NCBI GenBank assembly: GCA_031548545.1 | Contig: JAVBQY010000025.1 | Location: 1 to 15,045, forward strand | Direction: 5' to 3' | Length of the DNA stretch: 15,045 nt | Source of the DNA: UBA932 sp031548545 | Lineage (GTDB): Bacteria > Bacteroidota > Bacteroidia > Bacteroidales > UBA932 | Shown here: positions 6,745-14,996 of the stretch, in pieces | How positions within the stretch are numbered: position 1 is the first letter of the stretch | Layout of the letters: each line of letters opens with the position of its first letter | Notes under the pieces: model-generated | Seen by the model: the letters and a program-made list of their open reading frames with translations, nothing else | The model's database searches: none | What the model was told of the DNA's origin: nothing | Program-made: the position numbers and the translations under genes

Positions 6745-8733
6745 TCAGGCATTCCGGCCGGCCTCCACGCGTTCAATGATGCTCCGGCCCAGGGCTTCTT
6801 TCACTTCTTTGTGTTTGATGATGGCCACTACGGAGTCATTGGTATGGAATTTACCCCGCACGTTGGCAAAGTCTTTTTCCTTATCTTCCTCATCCCCATC
6901 GGCCCCGAAACCTACTTTTTTACTCAGGGTAAATTCTTTCCGGGCGTCATCATAGAGCATATCGTCAATGGAGAGGACGCAGTTGGTCCACTTCTTCACA
7001 ATCTCCACCACATCATCGGCCGTGAAAGCATCAGGCCGTTTACCGTAGGCCGTTTCCAAGGCTTCATAGGCCCAGGTCCACTCATAAGAATAATAGTTAC
7101 GGTGCAGGTCGCTGAAATAGCCGCCTATCTTCTCCAGGCTGGTCTCCGCTCCGCGCTCTACCGCATCAAGCATAGCATTCAGGGCTGTTGCGGGGCAAAA
7201 AAGCCCGGCAATATCCACCCACTTGCCGCTACCGGTTTCCGTGTCTTTCTGCAAGGCTTTGCGAATGGCCGACTGTGACAGGGGCCCCTCTACTTTCTCC
7301 AGGCGGGAAATGACCGAATTACCGAAAAATTTCCATAATGCGCAATCATACAACTTTATACCACGTGTAAGAATACGCGACTCGATTTTCACTCCCTGAT
7401 AATCATACATGGGCAGCAATTCATCCTTACTGTCACGCATATTAAGCAGGATATCGCGGCCGCGGATCATCTTGCCAACGGTATAAGGGCTCAGCAGGTT
7501 GTAGTTGATATAGTCCAACTGTACCTGAGACTTCCGCTTATCACGCTTAGGCCATTTCTGGGTATCGCGTACGGTTCCTATACTGCGCAGATTCACCGCC
7601 GGGGCCAGGAAAGATTCGTCCTCGCGTTCTATGAGGTAAGAAAAAGGAAAATCGGCCGTATCGGCATGGTGATAGTGGCGGCCCATTACCAGCGTAAAAG
7701 CGCCGATGCGCGAGGGCCACAGGATATAAGAATCACTGGTGGTTTTGGTCCCCCTTTCCAGAAAGCCGTGGTGAATAGGGCCCAATTTGTACAGGTGATT
7801 GCTTTGGTTAGAACCGCTACCGGCGTTCATGAAAGAATACATACCGGCAATCAGCAGGGTGGATTTATGGTGGGTAACGGTGTAGGGACCGGCAAAAATG
7901 GCGCAAGCCTCGCCGTGGAACCCCTGGCAGTTGGCAAAGAAAAGGGACTGTACCGAGGAGTATTGCTTATCCAGCTGGCAGCCCTGCCCCACAAAACTAT
8001 TGGAGACGACAGTACCGTTCAGTATGGAAGATCCGGAACATACAATAAAATTTTCAAGGTGGCAGCTGTCGCCGATCTCCACCGGATCCTCCGGCACACT
8101 GTTAATGGTTCCGTTCCTCAGCATAGCGGCGCTATCCAGGTGGGCGCAAGTGCCTATATTCACGTTGAGAATCGTATCACAACGGAAAATTTTCACCCCG
8201 GCGGCTATATAGCCTCTGTTGCTTTTCTGTCCGGCAGAATAGGCTTCTATTAGCGCCTCCAGCCTGGCGATCAACTGCGGACGATGCCTGTAGGTAGCCA
8301 GGATATAGGCCAGGTGGGCGGAAAGCTCATTGTACATCATCACGCTGCGGGTGCCCGCCTCGCTGATGGTTTCTACTTTTATGCCGTTGCCGAAAGCGCT
8401 TTCGCCGTCGGTAAGGATTAACTTCACATCAAAGATCTGCACATCATCGGCGATATCATAATTAGCGATATAGTCACGCACCGAACGGATAAACACATTA
8501 TTTCCTACCGTACAGTTGTGCAGCCAGGCATCACAGATACCGGTATGCATGGCGATCCCGCCCTGCAATACAACTTCCTTTTCAAATACCCCCAGGCTAT
8601 TGCTCCCTGTAAATTTTACACGATGGATGTGATCCGGTGTAAATGCATCGGCCACCTGTAGCTGTTGCCAATCTTCGGCCCGGCAGGCCTGTTGTTGCAA
8701 TTGTATTATTTCGGCGGAGGTTAATTTTCTCAT
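6745..8733 (-). CDS. DUF4954 family protein, left-handed beta-helix
   Basis: The product has 662 residues, about the usual length for DUF4954, a family common in Bacteroidota with no known activity. Residues about 60-110 and 175-300 have hexapeptide-like spacing (CTVGNNVFIRS, VKIFRCDTILNVNIG, VEIGDSCHLENFIVCSGSSILNGTVVSNSFVG), the mark of left-handed beta-helices in acyl- and nucleotidyl-transferases. Residues 345-358 (GAFTLVMGRHYHHA) carry a cluster of His that could bind metal or substrate. The C-terminal 200 residues are helical and acidic (GADGDEEDKEKDF). There is no signal peptide, so it should be cytoplasmic. The gene starts 18 bp after sufB and is followed after 50 bp by the small ORF. 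Sugar-nucleotide-linked chemistry is only a guess from the fold. Its place inside the suf train is the odd feature. Confidence 0.88.
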   Translation of the reverse strand: MRKLTSAEIIQLQQQACRAEDWQQLQVADAFTPDHIHRVKFTGSNSLGVFEKEVVLQGGIAMHTGICDAWLHNCTVGNNVFIRSVRDYIANYDIADDVQIFDVKLILTDGESAFGNGIKVETISEAGTRSVMMYNELSAHLAYILATYRHRPQLIARLEALIEAYSAGQKSNRGYIAAGVKIFRCDTILNVNIGTCAHLDSAAMLRNGTINSVPEDPVEIGDSCHLENFIVCSGSSILNGTVVSNSFVGQGCQLDKQYSSVQSLFFANCQGFHGEACAIFAGPYTVTHHKSTLLIAGMYSFMNAGSGSNQSNHLYKLGPIHHGFLERGTKTTSDSYILWPSRIGAFTLVMGRHYHHADTADFPFSYLIEREDESFLAPAVNLRSIGTVRDTQKWPKRDKRKSQVQLDYINYNLLSPYTVGKMIRGRDILLNMRDSKDELLPMYDYQGVKIESRILTRGIKLYDCALWKFFGNSVISRLEKVEGPLSQSAIRKALQKDTETGSGKWVDIAGLFCPATALNAMLDAVERGAETSLEKIGGYFSDLHRNYYSYEWTWAYEALETAYGKRPDAFTADDVVEIVKKWTNCVLSIDDMLYDDARKEFTLSKKVGFGADGDEEDKEKDFANVRGKFHTNDSVVAIIKHKEVKEALGRSIIERVEAGRNA

Positions 8734-8751
8734 AATTTCTTAAATAAAATT

Positions 8752-10194
8752 TTATCCCACACTGCCTTCAAGGGATATCTGTAATAATTTCTGGGCCTCA
8801 ACGGCAAATTCCATGGGCAGCTGATTGAGTACCTCACGGGCGTAACCGTTCACGATCAGGCCTACGGCATCTTCGGTCGGGATACCCCGCTGGTTGCAGT
8901 AAAACAATTGGTCCTCGCCTATCTTGGAAGTGGTAGCCTCATGCTCCACCACCGCCGTTTCATTCTCACTTTCAATGTAAGGAAAAGTATGCGCCCCGCA
9001 GTTACTGCCCAACAGCAGGCTGTCACACTGGGAGTAATTACGCGCATTGAAAGCCCCCGGTGCAAATTTGACTAAGCCGCGGTAAGCATTCTGGCTGAAA
9101 CCGGCGGAAATACCTTTGCTGACAATCCGGCTGCGGGTATTCCTGCCGATGTGTATCATCTTGGTGCCGGTATCGGCCTGCTGGTAATTGTTGGTCACCG
9201 CCACGGAGTAAAACTCGGAACTGGAGTTATCTCCTTTAAGGATGGTGCTGGGATATTTCCAGGTGATGGCCGAACCGGTTTCCACCTGTGTCCAGGAGAG
9301 GCGGCTGTTTTCACCTTTGCAGATACCGCGCTTGGTCACAAAATTATAGATCCCGCCACGGCCTTGCTTGTCGCCCGGATACCAGTTCTGCACGGTAGAG
9401 TATTTGACTTCGGCATCCTTCATTACAATAATTTCCACGACAGCGGCGTGCAGCTGGTTCTCATCCCGCTGCGAAGCGGTACAGCCTTCAAGGTAGCTCA
9501 CGTAACTGCCTTCGTCGGCCACGATCAATGTGCGCTCAAACTGCCCCGTGCCTTTGGCGTTAATGCGAAAGTAGCTGGAAAGTTCCATAGGACATCTTAC
9601 CCCTTTGGGAATATAGCAGAAAGAACCGTCACTGAATACCGCGCTGTTCAGTGCGGCAAAATAATTATCACCAACGGGCACCACCTTGGCCAGGTATTTT
9701 TGTACCAGGTCCGGGTAGTCATGCACCGCTTCGCTGAAGGAACAGAAAATAATGCCTTTCTCCGCCAGAGACTCACGGAAAGTAGTTTTAACCGACACAC
9801 TGTCGAAGACCGCATCCACCGCCACGCCACTCATCAGATCGCGTTCGGCCAGGGGAATACCCAATTTGTCAAAAGTAGCCGCCAGCTCCGGGTCAACATG
9901 TCCCTCAGGGGTTTCGGCCGCTTTTTTGGGTGCGGCATAGTAAATGATATCCTGATAATCAATGGGCGGTATGTCCAAATGGGCCCAGGTGGGCATCTCC
10001 ATGCCGAGCCAGCGCCGGTATGCATTCAGGCGGAATTCAAGCATCCACTCGGGCTCTTCTTTTTTGGACGAAATGAGGCGGATAATATCCTCATTCAAGC
10101 CTTTTGGAATAAACTCCTGAATTACAGGCGTGGTAAAGCCATGCTTGTATTCGGAACGGGTAATATCATGTAATATACTGTCTTGCGTAATCAT
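8752..10194 (-). CDS. sufB: SufB, scaffold subunit of the SUF iron-sulfur cluster assembly complex
   Basis: SufB forms the scaffold with SufC and SufD in the cytoplasm and receives sulfur from SufS-type desulfurases. The product has 480 residues. The frame is open to an ATG ten codons further upstream, but 10194 is chosen. The -7 promoter box at 10202-10209 would lie inside the longer form, and the shorter form starts MITQDSILHD, as family members do. Landmarks numbered from this start: EGCTASQRDENQLHAAVVE (236-254), ARNYSQCDSLLLG (384-396) with the conserved Cys390, VEHEATTSKIGEDQLFY (416-432) with His418/Glu419, and the C-terminal QLPMEFAVEAQKLLQISLEG. These match the cluster-assembly Cys and His/Glu sites of E. 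coli SufB, so it should be active. It heads a leftward gene train in which sufC lies four genes on and sufD is missing from the window. Confidence 0.97.
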   Translation of the reverse strand: MITQDSILHDITRSEYKHGFTTPVIQEFIPKGLNEDIIRLISSKKEEPEWMLEFRLNAYRRWLGMEMPTWAHLDIPPIDYQDIIYYAAPKKAAETPEGHVDPELAATFDKLGIPLAERDLMSGVAVDAVFDSVSVKTTFRESLAEKGIIFCSFSEAVHDYPDLVQKYLAKVVPVGDNYFAALNSAVFSDGSFCYIPKGVRCPMELSSYFRINAKGTGQFERTLIVADEGSYVSYLEGCTASQRDENQLHAAVVEIIVMKDAEVKYSTVQNWYPGDKQGRGGIYNFVTKRGICKGENSRLSWTQVETGSAITWKYPSTILKGDNSSSEFYSVAVTNNYQQADTGTKMIHIGRNTRSRIVSKGISAGFSQNAYRGLVKFAPGAFNARNYSQCDSLLLGSNCGAHTFPYIESENETAVVEHEATTSKIGEDQLFYCNQRGIPTEDAVGLIVNGYAREVLNQLPMEFAVEAQKLLQISLEGSVG

Positions 10195-10201
10195 AAGAAT
10201 A

Positions 10202-10209
10202 CAAAGATA
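10202..10209 (-). promoter_or_regulatory. sufB: -7 box of the sufB promoter, giving an almost leaderless mRNA
   Basis: On the minus strand TATCTTTG fits the Bacteroidota TAnnTTTG consensus exactly. No good -33 box is seen at 18-21 bp spacing. Only 7 bases separate the box from the ATG at 10194, so transcription should begin within about 0-5 nt of the start codon. The start choice for sufB rests on this box. Confidence 0.65.
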
Positions 10210-10226
10210 CAAAATTTCAGGCAAAT

Positions 10227-10257
10227 TATGCAGGTCCTGTAAAAAACACTATATTTG
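10227..10257 (+). promoter_or_regulatory. Promoter of the TPR gene, divergent from sufB
   Basis: A -7 box TATATTTG (10250-10257) fits TAnnTTTG exactly. A weak -33 box TATG (10227-10230) lies 19 bp upstream. Transcription would start near 10261, giving a leader of about 15-17 nt. The -7 box is 40 bp from the sufB -7 box, so the two promoters share their upstream DNA. Confidence 0.6.
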
Positions 10258-10277
10258 AAATATATAATCCTTTAGCC

Positions 10278-11615
10278 ATGAATACAAAAATACTGATTTT
10301 CAGTCTATTGATCTTTTCAGGGCGCTTAACGGCTTTTGCACAGGAACTCCCCGGCGCCGACAGTATACGGATAGCCGGCGAACGCTGCGAAAGTGTCATG
10401 CAATACCGCCAGGCCTACCATTATTACATGCGCTGGCTGGAAGGCGACACGCTGAATACCGCTGCGCTCAACGCCGTGGCGCGCACCGCCCTGCAACTGG
10501 GCCGTATTAAAGAAGCCGAGCAATACTACCGGCGGACAGAGGCGCTGGACAGTACGGATTTTAACGCAAGCCTGCAACTGGCCCGCTTGTACTTCCAGTT
10601 AAAAAATTATAACGCATCGCTCGGCTTCTATGACCGGCTGCTGGATCGCGACAGTACAAATATCAGCTTCTTGCGGGGAGCGGGCGAGTGCATGGAGCGC
10701 ATGGGATTCTTACCTACTGCCGTTAATTATTACAGTGCAGCGGTGGAACTGAACAAGGAAAATGTTTCATTAGCCATTTCACTGATCAACATATGGCTGG
10801 CCCTGCAAGAGGCCAATCCGCAACATGCCCTTTCACAGGCCATGGAAATATGCGACACCGCGCTGGTCTACACCCCCGGCAGCCCGGGCCTGCAGCAATG
10901 CCAAGGTGTGATTTATTTCATGCAGGGTAACTACCCCGGGGCGGACAGTACGCTGAGCCTGCTGCTGGCCAATGGCGATTCCTCAAGCATCAACCTGCGG
11001 TATATCGGCCTGTCTAAATACAAGCAGAACAACTATTATGACGCCATTCCATATTTCGAAAAGCTGTATGCAGACGACAGCACCAACCTTGAAACCGTTA
11101 TGCTGTTGGCCGACTGCCTGGGGCAAACCACAGACCGGCGCCGGGCGCTGGTGCTGTTCGACAAGGCGGAAAAAATAATGAACCCCACGGAGGAGGAACG
11201 TTATACCCTGGCCTTATCCAGGGCCAACACTTACAGGATCGAAAACGACACCATACATGCGCGCCAATACTGCTGGGAGGCCTATAAACTCAGCAAAAAG
11301 AACAAGACGGCCATATTGTCGCGATTAGCCCGTCTCTATACCCTCAGTAATCAATCGTTGGAAAAGGCGGACCGCAAGCTTTATGAGGAAGCCCTATTCT
11401 TTCATGTGCAATTTTTGCGCGAACCGGCCATACAAAAGCGTCGTGACACCGCCGGCGGCTACGGTACACAGGCAACACTGTCGGCCATTCAATTGAAAAA
11501 ATATAGCGAAGACCTGTTTTTCAAAGATGCAGACCGCCTGCGCATGGTATCTCCGGACGGTGAAATAAGCTGGATTACGCAGGAAGAATTGATCAAATTA
11601 AGTAAAATATTTTAA
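10278..11615 (+). CDS. Secreted TPR-repeat protein
   Basis: The product has 445 residues. A signal peptide (LIFSLLIFSGRLTAFA, cleavage before Gln22) sends it to the periplasm or surface. Residues about 35-350 are tandem tetratricopeptide helices: clear units include QYRQAYHYYMRWLEGDTLN, AALNAVARTALQLGRIKEAE, ASLQLARLYFQLKNYNASLG and LRYIGLSKYKQNNYYDAIPY, each followed by the typical D-S/T-N turn. TPR arrays bind other proteins, and secreted ones in Bacteroidota often belong to outer-membrane assemblies. The C-terminal 60 residues (from about RRDTAGGYG) depart from the repeat and end SWITQEELIKLSKIF. The gene is 10 bp upstream of the carboxypeptidase-regulatory-domain gene and probably shares its transcript. 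The specific partner is unknown. The start is the first ATG after the promoter. Confidence 0.85.
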   Translation: MNTKILIFSLLIFSGRLTAFAQELPGADSIRIAGERCESVMQYRQAYHYYMRWLEGDTLNTAALNAVARTALQLGRIKEAEQYYRRTEALDSTDFNASLQLARLYFQLKNYNASLGFYDRLLDRDSTNISFLRGAGECMERMGFLPTAVNYYSAAVELNKENVSLAISLINIWLALQEANPQHALSQAMEICDTALVYTPGSPGLQQCQGVIYFMQGNYPGADSTLSLLLANGDSSSINLRYIGLSKYKQNNYYDAIPYFEKLYADDSTNLETVMLLADCLGQTTDRRRALVLFDKAEKIMNPTEEERYTLALSRANTYRIENDTIHARQYCWEAYKLSKKNKTAILSRLARLYTLSNQSLEKADRKLYEEALFFHVQFLREPAIQKRRDTAGGYGTQATLSAIQLKKYSEDLFFKDADRLRMVSPDGEISWITQEELIKLSKIF

Positions 11616-11625
11616 TACAAACCCC

Positions 11626-12687
11626 ATGCTACAACGATACGCATTACTCTTTGCCGGCTTGCTGATGTACACCGGACTTTCCGCCCAAAGCATCAGCGGA
11701 ACGGTATACGATAAGGACAATAAAGTAACAGTACCCGGCGCTACGGTCTATCTGGACAACACATCAATTTACACCACCACGGGGCCCGATGGATCCTTCC
11801 TGCTGAAAGCCGGGCAACAACTCAACACCCGGCTTATTATCCAGCATATGTCCTACGAGATGCTGATTGTAGAAAAGCCCTTCGGCAAATCCGACGGGAA
11901 ATATTACCTGACAGAAAAAGAAAACCGGCTGAATGAAATTACGATAGAAGGCGATAAATTTACGCGGGCGCAGAAGATGAAGGCCTTTAAAGAGCATTTC
12001 CTCGGGCGTACCAAAGCCGGAAAATCCTGTACAATTATCAACGAAAATGACGTACAGCTTTTTTACAACATCAAAAACAAGACGCTAACAGCCAAAGCCT
12101 CCGCACCTATTACAGTGCATAATGAGTACCTGGGCTATACGATCAGTTTCAACCTGATTGAATTTGAGGTGCAATTCAAAATCTATTCTTTGAAATATGA
12201 TTACATGAAAAACTCTTTTTTTGCCGGGACCTCTCTGTTTACAGACGAGGCGGCGGAGAATAAAAAACTGCTGAACCGCCGGAACGAAGTGTATGAGAGT
12301 TCTCCGATCTGTTTTTTCAAACATTTAGTAAACAACTCCCTGGACAGCTCACAATTCGTAGCCTTCGACCAAAGGCGGGGGCGTATTATCCCCTCCCGCT
12401 TTTTTCACCTCAGCGATACGCTTTCACAAAAATTGATTGTGATCAATCCGGAGATATTTCCCTACCTGGAACCACAGGGAATTTCGAGTTACGCAAAATA
12501 TAAAAAAATAGACATAGTCTATAAGAAAAGCACGCTTTCTTCCGTCTATTTTCTACGCGACAGCCTGGTGGTAGACCGTAACGGGTTGCTGAATAACCTG
12601 CACGACGTATCCTACAGCGGTGATATGGGGTATAAAAAGTTAGGCGATATGCTGCCGCTGGACTATCATGGTGCCGCAGAGGAATAG
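11626..12687 (+). CDS. Secreted protein with N-terminal carboxypeptidase-regulatory-like domain
   Basis: The product has 353 residues. A signal peptide covers 1-20 (LLFAGLLMYTGLSA before Gln21). Residues about 22-95 form a beta-sandwich of the CarboxypepD_reg-like type (ISGTVYDKDNKVTVPGATVYL, TTTGPDGSFLL), ending in the link NRLNEITIEG that often precedes a TonB plug. No plug or barrel follows. Instead there is a conserved-looking Bacteroidota region: HFLGRTKAGKSCTIINENDVQL, TAKASAPITVHNEYLGYTISFNLIEFEV and CFFKHLVNNSLDSS. Proteins of this architecture are common in Bacteroidota with no known function; they are probably periplasmic or surface-bound. It lies 10 bp after the TPR gene, and a hairpin with a T-run covers its stop codon. 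Confidence 0.85.
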   Translation: MLQRYALLFAGLLMYTGLSAQSISGTVYDKDNKVTVPGATVYLDNTSIYTTTGPDGSFLLKAGQQLNTRLIIQHMSYEMLIVEKPFGKSDGKYYLTEKENRLNEITIEGDKFTRAQKMKAFKEHFLGRTKAGKSCTIINENDVQLFYNIKNKTLTAKASAPITVHNEYLGYTISFNLIEFEVQFKIYSLKYDYMKNSFFAGTSLFTDEAAENKKLLNRRNEVYESSPICFFKHLVNNSLDSSQFVAFDQRRGRIIPSRFFHLSDTLSQKLIVINPEIFPYLEPQGISSYAKYKKIDIVYKKSTLSSVYFLRDSLVVDRNGLLNNLHDVSYSGDMGYKKLGDMLPLDYHGAAEE

Positions 12688-12722
12688 CAAGGAGCCTGTT
12701 GGCATATTTTTTGCTATTTTTT
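12685..12722 (+). terminator. Possible terminator overlapping the stop of the carboxypeptidase-regulatory-domain gene
   Basis: TAGCAAGGA (12685-12693, beginning with the stop codon) can pair with TTTTTGCTA (12708-12716), including two G-U pairs. An inner GCC/GGC stem (12694-12696 with 12701-12703) lies around TGTT, and TTTTTT follows (12717-12722). The stem is weak and bulged. The T-rich part also forms an exact 10-bp tandem repeat. Confidence 0.45.
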
Positions 12723-12724
12723 GC
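12705..12724 (+). repeat. Exact 10-bp tandem duplication TATTTTTTGC
   Basis: Two adjacent copies of TATTTTTTGC lie 30 bp before the ATG of the large repeat-module protein. Each resembles a -7 box TAnnTTTG with one extra T, so the copies could be near-consensus promoters, or the second could simply be the T-run of the terminator. Confidence 0.7.
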
Positions 12725-12754
12725 AGGAATGACGAAAACTAAAAACCAGATGAT

Positions 12755-14869
12755 ATGAAAAGAATAATTGCAATGGCCGGGCTTTGTCTCGGATTAATCG
12801 GGCCTCCCGGCCTTCTTCGCGCTGCCGTAGACTGGCCGGCGACAATAGCGGTAAACAATGGAAAAATTACCATTTACCAGCCACAACCCGAATCGCTCAA
12901 CGGAAATAAGCTGACTTTCCGCACAGCCCTTTCCGTCACAATAGGAAGTAACGATCCTGTATTCGGCGCCATGTGGGGCGAAGCCTTGTTGAACACCAAC
13001 CGCGATACACGGACCGCCACCCTGCAAAGCCTCAAGGTTACCAGGCTGAAGTTCCCGGATACGGACAGCAGCAAGGTGAATCAGCTGAAAGCGCTGATTG
13101 AAGAAAAGGTTGCCGGAGCGCAGTGGAATATTTCACTGGATAACATTGCCGCCTCTCTTGAAAATGAAAATGACCACAAGAGCAACCGGCTGAACAATAC
13201 GCCTCCGGAAATCATTTATGCCGACAGCCCCACCCTGCTGGTTGTTATTGATGGAGAACCGAAACTACAGGAAGACAAGGAACTGGATATGCAACGGGTG
13301 GTCAATACACCTTTTGTGCTTGTGCAGGGAAAAGACAAGTTGTACTATTTGTATGTATCGGAAAGATGGTTCAGCACCGATAATATTACCAACGGCAGCT
13401 GGACTTATGTAAAGACGCCTCCCAAGGATATAAAGTCGGCCGACAAGAAGATCCGCAAGGCGGATGAGAAAAACAGCCAGAATAAGGGCCAGGCCTCGGA
13501 GGTGATTCCTCAGATTGTAGTGCGCAGCAAACCGGCGGAAATTATACAATCCAACGGCAAGGCCGACTTCAAAAATATTGAAGGGACCGCATTACTGTAT
13601 ATGTCAAATACGGAAGACAATATTTTCATGGATATAGACAACCAGCAATATTATGTATTGCTGTCCGGCCGTTGGTACACCTCCAAAGCCCTGGACAAGG
13701 GTTGGGCCTATATCGAGGGAACGCAATTGCCGGCAGATTTCGGGAAGATCCCCGAAGGCTCCGATAAGGATATCGTGTTGTCCAGCATACCCGGCACCCC
13801 GGCGGCCAAAGAGGCGGTGATTGATGCGCAGGTGCCGCAGACCGCCAAGGTAGACCGGAAAACAGCCACGACAAAGGTGAGTTATGACGGAACGCCGCAA
13901 TTCAAACCGGTAGAAGGCACTTCTATGCAATATGCGGTGAATACGCCGTCGACGGTATTGAAAGACCATGACAAGTATTATACGGTGGACAATGGGGTAT
14001 GGTTTACGGCCGACAGTCCCACCGGCCCCTGGAGCGTAGCCACGCAGCGCCCCGAAGATGTAGAGGAAATTCCGGCGGATAACCCTGCTTATAATGTGAA
14101 ATATGTATATATCTATGATGTAACCCCCGAATACGTATGGATGGGCTATACGCCCGGCTATATGGGTTGCTATATTTATGGCGGAACAGTGGTGTACGGC
14201 ACAGGCTTTTACTATGCGCCATGGTACGGCGCCTATTATTATCCGCGGCCGGTAACCTGGGGCTTTTCCATGCATTATAATCCGTGGTACGGTTGGAGTA
14301 TGGGTATAGGGATCAACGTGGGTTGTTTCTCCTTTGGCTTCGCCTTCCACCCGGGCGGCGGCTGGTGGGGACCTCCGGTATATCGCCCGCCCTACCATTA
14401 TCCTTATGCGCACTATTATGGACCGCGCCCGGCCGGCCCTATCGCGCCGCGCAACAATATTATCATCAACAATAATATTTATGTAAACAACCACAACAGG
14501 GTATATAATAACAATGTGTATAGCCGGCGCTCCGGTGTAACCAGCAACACGCATGGCATATCTGCAAGACGGACGGGGAATGACAATAAGTTCTCCGGCG
14601 CCGAACGGCATGGCCGAGACAATGTACAGGTAGGCCGCGACGGAAATATTTACCGGCAGAATAATGATGGCCAACTGCAACAACGGCGGGAGAACGCATG
14701 GCAACCGGCCCAACAGACGGATAAGTTCAATCAGCAGCAACGCAACTTTGAACGCGGCGAAAACAGAAGTAATAACTTCCAGAACTTCCAACGCTCCAAT
14801 AACAGCCAACAACAACGGCAGATGCCTCAACGCAGCGGCGGATTCAGCGGTGGCGGAAGGCGGCGTTAA
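12755..14869 (+). CDS. Large secreted surface protein with three Tyr/Trp modules and a low-complexity tail
   Basis: The product has 704 residues. A signal peptide covers 1-23 (ending LLRA). Residues 25-140 form an N-terminal domain (VDWPATIAVNNGKITIYQPQ, DPVFGAMWGEALLNTNRDTRT). Three copies of a module of about 65 residues follow, at about 151-222, 259-328 and 374-435. Each runs: EGT/NT turn, hydrophobic strand, YY strand, W(F/Y) turn and a closing GxW (KLYYLYVSERWFSTDNI; QQYYVLLSGRWYTS; KYYTVDNGVWFTADSPTGPW). Residues 441-560 are rich in Gly, Tyr, Trp and Pro, and residues 563-704 in Asn, Gln and Arg, ending GGFSGGGRRR. I recall similar proteins annotated loosely as carbohydrate-binding family V/XII, but that is uncertain and no enzyme site is seen. 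The tail suggests a surface or matrix protein. The gene ends 38 bp before a strong terminator. Confidence 0.85.
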   Translation: MKRIIAMAGLCLGLIGPPGLLRAAVDWPATIAVNNGKITIYQPQPESLNGNKLTFRTALSVTIGSNDPVFGAMWGEALLNTNRDTRTATLQSLKVTRLKFPDTDSSKVNQLKALIEEKVAGAQWNISLDNIAASLENENDHKSNRLNNTPPEIIYADSPTLLVVIDGEPKLQEDKELDMQRVVNTPFVLVQGKDKLYYLYVSERWFSTDNITNGSWTYVKTPPKDIKSADKKIRKADEKNSQNKGQASEVIPQIVVRSKPAEIIQSNGKADFKNIEGTALLYMSNTEDNIFMDIDNQQYYVLLSGRWYTSKALDKGWAYIEGTQLPADFGKIPEGSDKDIVLSSIPGTPAAKEAVIDAQVPQTAKVDRKTATTKVSYDGTPQFKPVEGTSMQYAVNTPSTVLKDHDKYYTVDNGVWFTADSPTGPWSVATQRPEDVEEIPADNPAYNVKYVYIYDVTPEYVWMGYTPGYMGCYIYGGTVVYGTGFYYAPWYGAYYYPRPVTWGFSMHYNPWYGWSMGIGINVGCFSFGFAFHPGGGWWGPPVYRPPYHYPYAHYYGPRPAGPIAPRNNIIINNNIYVNNHNRVYNNNVYSRRSGVTSNTHGISARRTGNDNKFSGAERHGRDNVQVGRDGNIYRQNNDGQLQQRRENAWQPAQQTDKFNQQQRNFERGENRSNNFQNFQRSNNSQQQRQMPQRSGGFSGGGRRR

Positions 14870-14906
14870 AAGTCCGGCCCGAACACGGAAAAACACATAA
14901 TAAAAT

Positions 14907-14950
14907 GAGGGTGTCCAAAAAGTAAAATGGACATCCTCTTTTGTTTTTTG
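14907..14950 (+). terminator. Strong Rho-independent terminator of the large surface-protein gene
   Basis: GAGGGTGTCCA (14907-14917) pairs with TGGACATCCTC (14928-14938) over 11 bp with one G-U pair, around a 10-nt A-rich loop, followed by TTTTGTTTTTTG (14939-14950). The stop codon lies 38 bp upstream. Confidence 0.88.
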
Positions 14951-14970
14951 TTTCGGAGCGTTTTTTCTGA

Positions 14971-14996
14971 TAAAAAATCTGATTTCCTCAGATTTT
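14971..14996 (-). terminator. Hairpin terminator for a leftward gene entering from the right edge
   Basis: AAAATCTGA (14974-14982) and TCAGATTTT (14988-14996) form a perfect 9-bp stem around TTTCC. On the minus strand the stem runs into a six-T tract. The TGA inside it is the stop of the partial frame to its right. Confidence 0.6.

Noticed and set aside
7666..8253. A 195-codon plus-strand frame opposite the DUF4954 gene
   Set aside because: It is antisense to a gene with clear hexapeptide-repeat pattern and has no ribosome-binding site or motif of its own.
9151..10173. A 340-codon open frame on the plus strand opposite sufB
   Set aside because: sufB is certain from its conserved motifs; the opposite frame is His/Gly/Val-rich shadow with no domain, promoter or start signal.
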